A DNA stretch of 64,000 bases, from assembly GCA_023238725.1 (NCBI GenBank), contig CM041546.1:23072085-23136084 (forward strand), in the 5' to 3' direction. Position numbers and translations under genes: made by a program. The notes beneath the pieces were generated by a model, which was given only the letters and a program-made list of their open reading frames with translations, made no database searches and was not told the origin of the DNA. Positions 1-12,129 of the stretch are shown here, one piece after another (the stretch's first letter is position 1; the number at the start of each line of letters is the position of its first letter). This DNA comes from Scortum barcoo. Lineage: Eukaryota; Chordata; Actinopteri; Centrarchiformes; Terapontidae.

Positions 1-533
1 AGTGATTCCCAGCTTGGGGAACTTGTATCCACATTAAAAGATTGTTTAGAAGCTCAAGTAGTTTGAAAACATTGAAATCATGATTTGATTGAAAAACTAT
101 ACACACACATTTGTGTTTAGGATGAACATAACTATCCAGTGGGCACTGAAATTGGGGTAATGCTCACCAGCTTCACGAGGCTGGCTGCGCAGTACACATC
201 TCCCTCTAACTAGTGTGTTAGAGTTAACACTGAGAGTGTATGGCAACTAGTTATCTAGCCAGCAGAGAAGTTGAAATATTCAGATAAAAGTCAAGTAAAT
301 GGTTTAATAAGCTAACCAAGGAAGAATAAGCATTTGAAGTAATTACCTGAAATCAAAAGATACATAGTTAAAATAATGATCTAAAAAGATAAGAAGATAA
401 TTGGTTCAAATAGTTGATTTTAAAAGTACTAGATAAATGGATGTCTTAGGTAACTAATTAAATGATGGGTGGTGTTGATGAAGGGGTGCTTGAGTCTCAC
501 AGAAACATCTGGTGTTTATTGTCTGTCCTGCAG
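1..533 (+). other. faxc intron (partial)
   Basis: AT-rich sequence upstream of the penultimate faxc exon. I see no further exon, repeat array or open frame of note in it. Confidence 0.7.
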
Positions 534-650
534 GAGATAAGAAGTACTTTATGGGTTCCAAGATTTCAACATTAGATGCTACAGTGTTTGGGCATCTAGC
601 CCAGGCTATGTGGACTCTGCCAGGGACACGACCAGAACAACTCATCAAAG
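534..650 (+). CDS. faxc: faxc penultimate coding exon
   Basis: 117 bases entering in phase 1 and leaving in phase 1. It carries the GST-C-like helix segment STLDATVFGHLAQAMW. AG at 532-533 and GT at 651-652 bound it. Confidence 0.92.
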
Positions 651-1475
651 GTCAGTGGATGTGCGAAGATTTCAGACATGAGTAAAACAGAATATTCGAG
701 TAAAAATAAAAAGAAATGGATTACAAACAGACTACATGGATTAAATGGATGAACTGAATCACTGAGCATTAACTGTAGATACTGTGAAGTGTTCCTTTAC
801 ATTGTCTTAGATGTGTTTGCCCATTCTGGCCACTAGATGGCAGTGATGTACCACTGCAATGCAGTGTTGCTGACAGGCTTTGATTGTTGCCTTCACATCT
901 TGCAGAGAGAAGGGGACACTTGAGTCTCTTATCTTTTCAGTAAAATCAGAGCTGGTAATGTCAGAAATGAAGATTCTCAGTGTTGATACATAATTTATGA
1001 TGAAAGGGCTCATAATGAAGGGATGAAAGTATCCCAGATGTATTGTCTTCCTCCGTATCAGACTCAAAATGTCAGCAGGCACCAGAGATCCCTCCTGCTG
1101 CTTTAAACTGTACCTGTAGAAGCTCGTGCATGTGAACCTGCTGTGTCTGATGTCTTTACAGGAGAGCTGATCAACCTGGCCATGTTCTGCGAGCGGATGC
1201 GGAGGAGGTTCTGGCCCGAGTGGTTTGTAGAGGTGGAGGATCTTTATTATGATGGAGACAGCGAGAGCAGCGGCGGCTCCCCCACAGGCCTGCTGGACTT
1301 TGGCCTCTTCTCCAGGACTGACACTCTGGATGACAGCGACGGCGGCAGCAGCCACTCAGCCGGACACACACACTCCCCCGACTCTGACCACTCGCTCTTT
1401 GATTCGGACGTGGGCACGGGGTCTGACAATGACATTCAGCTTAAGGAGGAGTTAATGCCCGACCTGGAGGTTTGA
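534..1475 (+). CDS. faxc: FAXC (failed axon connections homolog), C-terminal part, 2 exons
   Basis: These are the last two coding exons (534-650 and 1162-1475) of a gene whose 5' part lies left of the window. The visible product is about 142 residues. The first exon reads GDKKYFMGSKISTLDATVFG and ends in TRPEQLIKG; the second begins ELINLAMFCERMRRRFWPEW. These match my memory of vertebrate FAXC, a metaxin/GST-like protein related to Drosophila failed axon connections, which acts in axon development. The tail is acidic and serine-rich (DSDHSLFDSDVGTGSDND), as in the mammalian protein. Splice sites are clean: acceptor ctgcag at 533, donor aaag/gtcagt after 650, acceptor tttacag at 1161, with phase 1 kept across the intron. 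The stop is TGA at 1473-1475. Orientation relative to fbxl4 and pou3f2 agrees with human 6q16. The molecular activity of FAXC is not established. Confidence 0.93.
830..843 (+). promoter_or_regulatory. Candidate CTCF site in the last faxc intron
   Basis: CCACTAGATGGCAG fits the CTCF core consensus CCASYAGRKGGCRS at all 14 positions. Occupancy cannot be judged from sequence. Confidence 0.4.
1162..1475 (+). CDS. faxc: faxc last coding exon
   Basis: It starts after the AG at 1160-1161 and completes a split glycine codon. It encodes 104 residues ending ELMPDLEV, with a low-complexity Ser/Asp/Gly C-terminal half. Confidence 0.93.
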
Positions 1476-3105
1476 CCTGAGAGCGGCCGTGATTGGCTGA
1501 CAGATCAGAGACTGGCAGGAGGTGGGAACTGTGTTGGTTAGCTCGAAAAATCCGGCATGTTGCCAGCCAACAGCTGAAGAAACTATTCCAGCTCCTCCGC
1601 ATCCAGTACTCCAATTAATAAACCCTCCAGATGGACAGACTGGGTATTAATATGCAGAGCATACAAACTAAACCTCATAATGCACATGCTACTGTATGGT
1701 CCGTCCCCTCCTGTAACGTCAAAACTGTCCCCGCGGCAGTTTCTCTTTGCCTTATTTGTCTCGCCCCAAGATACAGGAGCTGGTGTGAAAGGTGAACACA
1801 CAGGAAACATCCCATCTCATCTCGCGAAAAAACTGCGGAGACTACAGAAGAGTGTTGTAGACAAGACAGGTGGCACTTCACTTGCTATGAAACGATGCAA
1901 CTAATCACCACTCCGCCATGTGTCTTAATGCACAAGCCCATTCGAACAGGTGGAGATTGATCATGTGGCTAAAAGGAACAGCTGCTGTGTCTCGCCTGTT
2001 AACCATCCGTGTGCTGGAGAGGAAACACAGGTGACATCGAGTGCCGGTTCGCGCTCCACATCGCTCCTCGTGTTGTTTCCTTAAGGCCGCCGTATGTGGG
2101 ATGAAACTATATCCGAACGTGACGTATGTCTCCGTCAGACCTCAACCCTAGATGTACTTGTAGGTCCGTGGAATAGAAGTCAGAGGGGAAGATGAGCAGA
2201 TTTGTGCCTGTTTCATTTACTGGTTATCATCCTTATTTCTCTACATGTAGTAATTATTTGCTTGCACTTTGTTGTTGGTGAAGTCGGAGCTTTTCGACCG
2301 TTCCTTTTTAACATCCCTTTGGTACTGAGCTGTAAATTGTTTATGTGACCACTAGATGGAGTCGGCAGTCAACTGGATGCCTCCTTTATTCTGTAACATC
2401 AAGGTCACTCCACCCTGAGGACCTGCAGTCCATTTCACACAGCAAATGATTTCTCCTTCAGTCCCTAAACTTTAATATTGTGGTTCCCATTCATAGGTAA
2501 CCTGTGTTTGTGTGTGTGTGTGTGTGTGATGGGACTGCAACCAATCAGCCTTAGTTCTCTCAGACTAAAGAAATGGGTGAAAATAGTCTAATATTTTTTT
2601 GTGATATAATTTATTATCAGTGCCACTTTATGATTCTTTCAATGTGATCTTACGTGTCAAATATTTTTTTGTTAATATTTCTTTTCTTATTGCTCTCAAA
2701 GAGAGACTTTATTTTGCACTAGTGGAAATTTATTTTCACCTTATTTCATTGAGAGCAGTCTACTGTTAGGGGGGGTAAAGGAGAAAGAAGGCCAAGTGAA
2801 TAGGAAACATAAATGTGTATATCAGTTGTACAGGACGCTCAGTGTCCTGATTACCATTATGCAGTGAAGGGACTGTGCTGCCTCTGTTGGGTGTGTCTGT
2901 GAATGTCATCAATGAAGCAGCTGATAGAGAGAGACACTCAGAATACCAAATCAACAGGAGTGAACATCACTAGTTTATTAACTTTGGGTATAAAATGGAC
3001 CAAAACGTCTCGAGAAGTGTCTGTCACATTAAGCTTGCTGGATGTGCTCGTAATGGCAATATGATTGCTGTAAAAAGATTGTGGTGCATATAAAGTAGAT
3101 GTGAC
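1476..3105 (+). other. faxc 3' UTR and 3' flank
   Basis: Non-coding sequence after the faxc stop. The first polyA signal is AATAAA at 1617-1622, about 140 bases past the stop. A second candidate is AATAAA at 4636-4641, which would give a 3 kb 3' UTR that includes the repeats below. There is a short (TG)n run near 2508-2528. No coding exon is recognised. Confidence 0.5.
1617..1622 (+). terminator. Candidate proximal faxc polyA signal
   Basis: Perfect AATAAA about 140 bases downstream of the faxc stop codon. I see no strong GT-rich downstream element, so use of the site is uncertain. Confidence 0.35.
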
Positions 3106-3107
3106 TT

Positions 3108-3480
3108 AAGTTAAAGGGTCAGTTCACACAAAAGTGCTCTCCCTTACAACTAGTGGGACTGAGCCATGCAGATAGTTTTGGTTTTACTCATCCAGGTTTT
3201 AGACGTGTGTGTCTATACAATTTCTGAAGGGAGATGGAGTTTTATTTGTGGTGCTCAAAGTATTGAAGACATACATGAACAGCAGCAACTTATTCCAATT
3301 TGTGTTCCTCCACAGACCACACAAACATTATTACCATCATCCATGTTTTTCCATGTATGGTGTCAAACCCAAAGTGCTTTTCCCTTCTTTCAAACAGATG
3401 TTTGAATTTTGAAGTGACAGCCTTAGCCCCAGAGACCTCACTGGGGATAAAGTCTGAACACATCTTTCAAAAAAAAAAAA
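3108..3480. mobile_element. Interspersed repeat, non-autonomous, percomorph type
   Basis: It begins with the motif aagggtcagttcac, contains gatagttttggttttactcatcc and tgtggtgctcaaag further in, and ends in a short A-run at 3469-3481. I recognise this order of motifs from widespread percomorph fish repeats. No transposase frame is present. Ends and family name are uncertain. Confidence 0.5.
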
Positions 3481-3524
3481 AGTAAAAATCACAAGAAAAA
3501 ATCAAGTGACAATGTGTAATGTGA

Positions 3525-3830
3525 TAGGGGTTGCTCGTAGCGATGAATCCCCCGGGAGGATTACCCGACTCTGCAGAGTCCCTCAGCTCTACGGAACAAT
3601 TTTTCTTTATAAACACAGCAGGCAGGACGGGGCCCTAAAAACCCAGAGCACGCTACTCGCTCAGCACCGAACGGCAACAGAAAAAGTTAGCGACTAGCTG
3701 ATGAACTCAGTGGAGCATTTAGCTGCTTAGGAGACAGATGTTTCCCTCAGCAGGACCAAAAAGTACATAGCGACTATTGGACCAGAAACACGACTCTAAA
3801 TGAAAACTGCTTTAATACCAGTAAGGAAGT
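3525..3830. mobile_element. Second interspersed repeat fragment
   Basis: It contains gtggagcatttagctgctta, gacagatgtttccctcagca and aaacacgactctaaatg, motifs familiar from another common percomorph repeat. It abuts the preceding element, so the two may be parts of one composite insertion. Confidence 0.45.
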
Positions 3831-3912
3831 GTTTGCCCTATCAACATATTTTAATTAATTTTAACCAGGCAATTTACCTGGTTGCTATGACAACTTAGAT
3901 AGATAAGCAAAT

Positions 3913-4038
<126 letters not shown>

Positions 4039-4635
4039 CAAAAGAAGTGGTAAAAATCAGTTAATGCAGCTTTAAATGTAATTCTTCAATGCTGTGAGCA
4101 CCAAACAAAACCCTATTCCCCCTCACCATTGTGTTGTTGGGTGGAGACTAATATGGTCACACAAAACTAAAAGTATCTGCATGGCTACATACCTCTTTGT
4201 GTAACTGAGAAGAAATTTAAATGTGAAATGCTTTTTGCAGTTTGGGCCAAGGGACCCTTTTTAGACAAGAAGCCTGCATAGATAGATGAGTTAGTGACAG
4301 AGAAGGCCAGAGTTTGATCCTGATACTGGACTTGAGAGACAACTCTTCTTTCATCATGTCGTCCTGTGGTCCACATCCCGAACCCGCCCTGGCCTGCGGT
4401 TTGGTGCTTTTCAGTCACCTCATCCCGTCCGGGCATCATATACAGTTGGGACTGCTTTAATCAAGCCATATTAAAAACTAAATGTCTTGTTACTGGAACC
4501 ACGTCATAGCATTACTGCTGGGGTAATGTAAATATTGTATGTGTGACAAAGTCTACCATACTGTATGTCGAGCTGACTGACTGATCAAACTACCTATGGA
4601 TGTGCAGTCACAAACTGGAGCGACTGGGTGATTTC

Positions 4636-4641
4636 AATAAA
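4636..4641 (+). terminator. Candidate distal polyA signal, possibly faxc
   Basis: AATAAA followed after about 25 bases by a weakly GT-rich stretch (ggctgtgttatt). It could end a long faxc 3' UTR, or be fortuitous. Confidence 0.2.
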
Positions 4642-4898
4642 GAATAGCTGTGACAATTTTAAACAGGCTGTGTTATTAGTTTCATTTGCATCCTCGGGTT
4701 AATGAAAGGGTGTTGATGGCACCATGCTTCTTTATTGAGTTCTGCACTGTAGTTTAGTAATCATAATAGCCCACCGATTGTGTTATATTGTCATACCTCT
4801 GACTGTATTTGATGTGTGTGGTTGTGTGTTTTCAATCAGGCTAACAAGTTGCAATCATTCAGGTACAGAGGGGGGCTGATTAAGCCTCTGCCAACCGC

Positions 4899-5345
4899 TG
4901 GAGGCGAGACGGGAGGAGAGAGGATCAGGAACTGGAAGAGGAGAAGTTAGAAGAGGGGGTGAGAGAAAAAAAAAACTTGAGGGTTAGGAGGAAGTTGAGC
5001 CAGGGCAAAGAGGTGAAACAAAAGGTGGAAGTAACCAGGAGCAAGAGGAGAAAGAGGGGTAAAGAGGAGGAGAGGAGCAGGTGGTGGAGAGGAGAGAAAG
5101 GGTGAAGAGGCCAGAACGGAGGAGAGAAGGGATGGAGGGGAGTCACTGGGGAGGGGGGGAGAGAGAGGAAAGGAGCATCAGGAGTTTTTTGGAGGGGAGA
5201 GATGGAGAGTTTAAGAGGAGGAGAGAGGCAGAGGACGGAGGCTGCAGAAGGGAAGGAAAAGGAGGGAGGTCGGTGGGGAGGAGAAAACGCAGACAAGAAA
5301 AGTAGGAGTGGGAACGGGAGGAGAGGAGAGGAGGAGACGGCTGGG
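4899..5345. repeat. Polypurine (GA-rich) tract
   Basis: For about 450 bases the + strand is overwhelmingly G and A (gaggagagaggatc-type sequence), with only isolated pyrimidines. The strong strand asymmetry suppresses stop codons on the complementary strand and produces a spurious 150-residue open frame rich in Ser, Pro, Leu and Phe. No periodic unit is evident. Confidence 0.9.
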
Positions 5346-5459
5346 CTAGGGGCCCGGGGAGGAGAAGCGAGGGCCACGGATCAGGAACCAGGCTCCCGGG
5401 GGACGGAGCAGGTGCAGGCTGTAAGCGAGGCCTTTGGGCCTGAAGGGGCTGCCAGAGCT

Positions 5460-6030
5460 TAAAACAATCTGCACTGCTCCTTTTTTAATTTGGCTCTCTG
5501 AACAGCCCACCCTTCACACTGACTGTCTCTGCCTCTCTCTCTGCTTAACAGATCAGCGATCCACAAAGAGGGGTAAACACACACAGAGCAAAATTAAAAT
5601 CGGAACTCCCCTGGCACGGCAAAACAAATTAGAGCAAACAAATTACAGAGAGTCAACACACAAACAGTGGAGCATCTGTGGCTCTCTGGACTACTGGAGC
5701 CGGTGGCCACCTCCCACACCACCACCACCACCACCTATGGTACATGTTCACAATAAACTCTGTGTCAATCCTACACCCTCCTAACATATTCCCTTCAGAT
5801 CGCTGGGTTCAAAACAGTCCTCCGTATGGTATTTGTGGGCTTTCTTTCTCCTTTTGCATGTTTAGAATCAGCTCCAGAAGATTTAAAAAGAGACCTGATG
5901 ATCGGTAGATGTTTATGAGCATCTGCGTGCCTTACATTAATACATGTACGGTAGCGCAGTACTGAATACTAATTAAATGTCTCCTACTCTGTTCTGACTG
6001 CTGTTGTTCAGCAGTGCTTTGAGCATGGTC
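5460..6030. other. Gene-free stretch next to the polypurine tract
   Basis: Balanced-composition sequence with runs such as aaattaaaatcggaactccc and homeodomain-type ATTA cores. It could include a conserved non-coding element. A short (CCA)n-like patch lies at 5713-5735. No exon is recognised. Confidence 0.4.
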
Positions 6031-6039
6031 ACAGTAACA

Positions 6040-6290
6040 GTATTGACATGCTGATGTTCAGCAGGTCTAATCTTTATTATCATACCTAAAGTTTTATTAA
6101 TCCACACTAAAGATCAACTACAGCAAAGGTTGATCAATTCACCAAAGTACTGGACAGATTGAAATATTGACCAGATGGTGGTGCTGAAAGGAGTGTCAAA
6201 GAACCTGCCAGAGTTATGACAATTCACCCTGTGATGACTAGGAATGTCTTCTAAGATTTCATGTCAATTCGTTCAAAAGTTGGCAACATC
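6040..6290 (-). mobile_element. Percomorph interspersed repeat, minus orientation
   Basis: Read left to right it shows tgctgatgttcagcaggt, accaaagtactggacagatt, gatggtggtgctgaaagg and atttcatgtcaattcgt. This is the order expected for the reverse strand of the repeat at 18170-18610. It is diverged and incomplete. Confidence 0.55.
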
Positions 6291-7419
6291 AGTGAGGAGC
6301 ATCAAGAGTGCCAGAAGAATCGAAAAACAAGGGTCTCTTTTCAGAGCTCATACAGGGAATATAAGTTGTTGAACCTGGAAATCATTAATGGTTCTTTTCA
6401 ACAGATAGGTTGGGTAATAATTTTACCATTAGCTTTGCTTTCTCTACCAGGTCTGTCTAACCAAAGCCAAATTAACTGTGTCAAACTACTTTGGAGAGCA
6501 TAAAGTTATCATAGCCAATATAGATGATGATCAAACCTGTGAAAATAAAAACTTGTAATAAAATGTAATTCTCCTCTAAAGATGAGTGAAGCAACTAAAA
6601 ATGTCAATCACAACATGACTACAATTACAAATACACTGCAATACACTGTTCACCAAAGATCTTAAACAATGTGACTGCTCACTTCTTTTCTTCTGCTCTT
6701 ATTAACTGCAAATGAACATGAATATCTCTGTGAGTTTAGAACATTTTGCAGGGAAAGAAATAGGGGAAATGTCAGGATTTGTATCAGGATTTGTATCATA
6801 AGGATTAGTATTTATTCAGGGGGTTTTATATTTCTTGTGTATTTCATCTGTTATTGTGTTTTGTTTTTTTATTTGTGTGTGTGTGTCTGTGTGTGAGCTT
6901 AGTTGGTCTTGGCTGGCCCTCTCCCTCGGCCCTGTGGCCCCTCTGGCCCTCTGGCAGTGGCTGTGGCCTGTCCATCTGCCTCCTACTGTCTGGGTCTGGT
7001 GGGACAGGGGCCATAGAAGACCCCCCACACCCCACTCAAAATTCCCCCCACCGAACACCCTCACCAGCCCCCAGGCCAGCTGCTCAGGCCCCAGAATCTG
7101 CACAGCGCTGCCAGGTGGGCCCCAGGACACGCAGTTGGACCCCTTCACATACACGCATGTACTGCGGAGGAGCTCACAAACACACACACACACTCTCACA
7201 ATACCAACGCATATGCTCAGTAAGCCTCTTTACAAATGGAAGCCATGCAACACACATGGTTACACGGGTGGCCCGCATGAAAAACTTCCTCTCTCCTCTT
7301 TCTCTCACACACACACACACTCACTGGGCGTGTGTGCCAACCCTTTAACATGCAGTCTTTGCATGCTCAGGTGTTTCCCACAGCACCCTATAATGGTCTG
7401 AGTTCACAGGGGTGGGGCA

Positions 7420-7433
7420 CCAACAGGTGGCGC
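7420..7433 (+). promoter_or_regulatory. Candidate CTCF site
   Basis: CCAACAGGTGGCGC matches the CTCF core consensus at 13 of 14 positions and lies in the same orientation as the site at 830. Confidence 0.4.
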
Positions 7434-9964
7434 TGTTTTCTTTACTAATTACAGCTTTATTTATTCATTGGCATGTGGAAGCTTCCAGATGACTTTGGCT
7501 GGCCTGCTCATTCACAGAATGAAAGCCAGTGTGTGTGTGTGTGTGCGTGTGTGTGTTTGTGTGCTTTCCAGGATGCTTTCTTCTCTCCTGTGGGATACAA
7601 GCCATCACCTGCCTTTTAGCACTCATAATATACCACACAGTGTTTTTTACATGTTCCTCCTGTGAGTATTTTCTTCACTGGAACTAAATCAGTTGTGTTA
7701 GATGAGTAATTGTGCCATCTACTTTGTCTACCAATACCAACAGCTGACAAACAGGATGCTTATAATGCTCCTGGGCTAATGATAAATTAATTAATTAATC
7801 TGTTAGGCAGAGTCATATTTTAGTGACAATGTGTGGTGTACTGTAATACGTTATCTCAAAAGGTCAAATTAGGAGTTCCACAGGGATCAGTACTTGGGTC
7901 ACTGTGTTGTTCTTTGTGGTAATACTAGCAATTGGTCAGTAACAACTTTACTGACCATTGCGCAATCTATCTTCCTGTAGCACATGACGGTTTCCAGCTT
8001 GAAGGAGATGAGAACTGCTTGCCAGAAGTTCATCACTGGTTGTGCTCCTGACATTTGATTGTTACTATGTTGGTCCAGCCAGACATAACATCAGTTTTAA
8101 TGGATGTTTCCATAAATGTTGATGGCTGCATGATATGCCGGTGCTGTACAGCCATTTGAGAACATTCTTTGGTCTCTCTCTTACTCTTGATCCACATATC
8201 AAGAACATCACAAAATCTGCCTTTATTTATTTAGACAACAGAGCCAAAACCACAATTATTTCATCCAATTCACATACCAAAATCCTCTGACAGCTGCCAG
8301 AATCCTTGCAAAATGTAATAAACCTTCTGAAGTTTGCTGGGTATCGATAACAATGCTCATCAGTACTGTTCAAGTGACCTCCTTCATGTACAAGTATTCA
8401 TGAGAACTATTGTTAATATAAAAAAAATTAAATAATGATTAAAAAGTTAAAAATTTTTATAATCTCAATCCTCCTGTCAAATTCCCATTCTGACTGTGTG
8501 TCAGAATCGCATCTTAAAGTTGTGTACGGCTGAACTGAAAAAAGTGTGAAAAGAAAAGAAAAAGAAAAAGTATTCTATTATGCATGTGGCAACTTCTGTT
8601 CTCACTTCACTTTCTCTGATTCGACCCATAAACTGTCCAACAGTCAGAACTTTCCCTTGCCAAGTTGCCCTCACTTTTCAAGATCCTTCGAGACGGAGAG
8701 AGAGTCAGTCAGCCTCCTCACACTGTGGTGTGCTGTGGCAGAGAACAGAGACACCGCCATGGACCAGACCCTATCATAGCTCCCCTTCTGTCAACCCATT
8801 ATCTTTCTTCCCCATGCTCCTCTTCCCTTTCCCTCCCCTCGCCTTCCTCTGGATGTTATCTCCAGCCGCTTATGCCCTAATACCCCAATTGTTGTACTCT
8901 AAAAACAATAATTAGCAATCCCAAATGAGACTGAGGGGCGAATTTAACAGCTTTCTTCTGATGTGTTTTCCCCCCCTTTTTTTCTCTTTATCTCCCCTTC
9001 TTTTTTTTCATAAGAGCAAAGAGAGTTGGAGGGGGTGGGGGGGTTTGGGGAGATATTGGCAAAGCCTCTTTAAACTCTCTAGTATTATGGAGGATTATTT
9101 TGTGCCGAGATCCTGGCTTTTTTCCCCCTCCTTTTCTCTTCCTGGTTGTGGCAGACACGCTAGGTAAACAGTTTGCGTCACACTTGATTGCGTTTGAGAA
9201 ATTAAAAAACAGGAATGACAATAGGCCAGGACTGGGGATAAGGGCTGGGGGGACATTGACACCATAAGACCCTGGCTCTTTGGGGACCCCTGGTACGCCG
9301 TGTGACAGAGCGGCCCTTGCAGCCACAACAATACGAGACCTCGTCCTTCAGAGAACACTCCTCGCTCCCAGTCTCTGAGTCTATCTGCACTGGGCCATCT
9401 GCTCTCCCTCTCTCTTTCCTCTTCCTCCTCCTCCTCCTCCTCCTCCTCCATGACTCCTTTTGGAGAGACGGTGTGTTTGAATCTGGCTCAATTATTCAAG
9501 TGTTTACAAGCACAAACAGTCTGCCAGGTTGGAGGTGTGTATGTGTGTGAGTGTGTTTTCTAGACATATTCCCCTTGTGATTCACATACAGCCTGTGTAT
9601 ATACACACTGACCGTGCAACGTCTGTGTCTGCCACTAACACAGTGCAAAAGTTATAATAAAACAGTTTATACTGACTGAAACTGAACTGAGGAAAATGAT
9701 GCTTAAAATCTTCTCAGCAAAATGTAATTATCTCTGTGTGTTTAAATGTGGATCAGCAGAGTGCTGCAAAAGCTTGGGAGGGTATGTATGAAACATACTT
9801 CTCTGGGATGAGGATTAATGCAGCGCACTTAGGATCTGTCCCTATAGAGGGCAGTGTGATACTACAAAAGAAATCTGCTCTACACATCCATCATATTTTC
9901 AAAGACAACAGCAAGCACTGGAACTACAGAGGTGTAACTAACTAACTAGTGATCAGTATGGAAA

Positions 9965-9967
<3 letters not shown>

Positions 9968-10014
<47 letters not shown>
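9968..10014. repeat. (TA)n microsatellite
   Basis: About 23 uninterrupted TA dinucleotides. It is self-complementary and could extrude as a cruciform. Confidence 0.97.
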
Positions 10015-10017
<3 letters not shown>

Positions 10018-10984
10018 TACAGCAGTTTGTTGCTACTGACTTCAGCTTTAAATACAACCAATCACAAGCAGTAAATTAAAGGTGGTAAATGTTAAATTAT
10101 AGAGGTTTCAGCAAATGTCTGCATATTTATATTGTATTTTCTTTTTGTAAAGTCTTATATAATGTTTATGTTATGTCGAGTTATGTTCCAATTCTAAATC
10201 AAGCAAACAAGAAAAGGAGCATGGGAGCTGTAACTACATCCATACTGAAACCTTTGCAAATATTATGTAAATTTCTTGTACTTTATAAAATAAAGCTACA
10301 TGTAAGCTAACAACACTAAACTTAATGTTTAATTACAAATAAATAAAAATTCTAACTAAATGTAATCTCAACCTCAAGCTAAAACATTTTTTAAAGATAA
10401 ATATTAATCTATGACCTTCAAGTCATATCTTAATATACATCTAAAACTAAATCAGAAACATGAAGGAAAACCTGAGACCATGATTCTGAAGGCAAAGCTT
10501 AAATAAAGTGAAAGCTTTAAGAGTTAACTTACAGCTTCATGTGCAGAGCGCTCTGTCTTGTGTCTCACATGTGAAAACTGAGAGAGAATCATTGTCCGTC
10601 TCCACCACACAGTAACACTGTGTGAAGTTAACCTGTACGAAAAGGCAGCCGTGTGACAGTGAGATGCTGCTGTGTCAGGGTGGAGCAGAGGTGAACTCAC
10701 TTCAGCTCCAAAGACGCATTTTTAGGTTATAACATGGAAAAAAAATGTCCTAATCTTCATTTTTACAGATAATGATTTCAGGGGCCTGACTTAACCAGGG
10801 GATTCAAATTATTAACTCCTCTGTTCCACTGTACAACACATCACAATATCATGTTTATGTCATACAGTTCAGATTCGATTAGATTGTTTATGCCATAAAT
10901 TATTCAGGTCGTATTCTTTTCTGTGTAATCTGCATTTCAAAGTTCATCCACATTTCATAAAATGTAAAAACTGCAATGAAAAGT

Positions 10985-11650
10985 TGCAGCAGGCTGAAGT
11001 CTCCAAGTATTTCAACCAAGTTTGTGTCGGCCTCAAAGCCCCATGCCCCGTTTCATTTCCTTTAGTCTTTATTTTGTGTAGAAGCGTTAACTTGTGGCCG
11101 GCCAGAGCCACAGAGACTAGCTTAAAGCCAAACACGAGCGCTAACCCATTTATCACCCTGGGCTTTCTTGCCTCTGTTTGTGTTCTCCCTGTGTTACAAT
11201 CAATCATGTTTAATTCAATAGGCCTCACTTTGCTAAATCAAATCGGGAGTTTTGGATACAAGTTTGTGTTTACTCGTGCAGCACATTTGCTTATGATTAT
11301 TTGCATTTGACAATTTAGCAGGAGTAAACCTGAGACAGGTTCCACCCAAACTGTCACACGTCGCGTCTCTGTCGAGGGACCAGCCTGCACCGGCCTGCCT
11401 GAAGCTCGCAGGCCTCCCCTAATATATAATCTGTTGTTAGACTGTCACCACAAGGAGCACAACCAACCCCGCAGAGACGCCACCGAAATTCATTAATCTA
11501 ATTAAATATGTCGTATTGCCCAAATGAGACGCTGGTATGGCTTTGCTGCAGGATAAGAGCAAAGTAAGGCTGGGTCCCACAAGAGTAGCATACAGCCGAC
11601 GTGCGCTAACGCTACTGCGCTTCATTACACTCTTAATTACCTATTGTTTC
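10985..11650. promoter_or_regulatory. Possible conserved non-coding element cluster
   Basis: Non-repetitive sequence of mixed composition without microsatellites, rich in homeodomain ATTA cores (for example attcattaatctaattaaat near 11487). It has an exact octamer ATTTGCAT at 11299-11306. No frame is longer than about 108 codons. It is labelled regulatory only by its texture and its place beside a developmental gene; no alignment was available. Confidence 0.3.
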
Positions 11651-12026
11651 TAACTAGTTGGTGGCGTTTTAATGAGAATCTACAGGCAGTTAAATGTAAT
11701 CTAAATTTTCTAATCTACTGGTCCATTACCAAGGAGTCAAAATGTTATTGGTTTTGTGAGTAATCAGACTTTTAAATGGTGCTGATATCACTCCCGGAGG
11801 GCAAGGAGTGGGTTTCGACTGTGTAATTGAATTCTGTTTTTTTTTCCCCCCTCCTTCTTCTTCCTCCTCTTCTTTTTCGGGGAGCTGAGAAGAAGATTTT
11901 TCTGTTGCGGCTGGTCGCTCGGGTCGAGGAGCATGTCTTCGGTTCCGGTCGGATCACAAGGTTTTTTCCGCTCAGGGGTCACCATGGCGACCCCTTCAAG
12001 AAAATGTGTGCGTGTGTCTCTGCAGA

Positions 12027-12086
12027 GTGTGTGTGTGTGTGTGTGTTTATGTGGGGGCGTGGATGTGTGTGTGTGTGTGTGTGTGC
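12027..12086. repeat. TG-rich microsatellite pair
   Basis: Two (GT)n runs, 12027-12046 and about 12064-12085, separated by ttatgtgggggcgtgga. Confidence 0.9.
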
Positions 12087-12129
12087 GCCTCTGTGTTTGT
12101 GCCCCAGTCAGCCTCAGTGCTCTGCTGTG

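Larger units (their letters stand above)
6291..10980. other. Intergenic stretch, no recognised gene
   Basis: It holds TG/CA-rich low-complexity patches (6870-6900, 7175-7200, 7305-7322, 7530-7562), a (CTC)n patch at 9422-9450 and a (TA)n array at 9968-10014. Open frames here are short or track the TG repeats. 10090-10900 is AT-rich with no feature that I can support. Confidence 0.5.

Noticed and set aside
4925..5377. 150-residue minus-strand frame rich in Ser, Pro, Leu and Phe
   Set aside because: It follows from the polypurine tract, which lacks stop codons on its complement.
6835..7401. Overlapping 164- to 188-residue frames on the plus strand
   Set aside because: They run through TG/CA-rich sequence in several frames at once, with no conserved domain.
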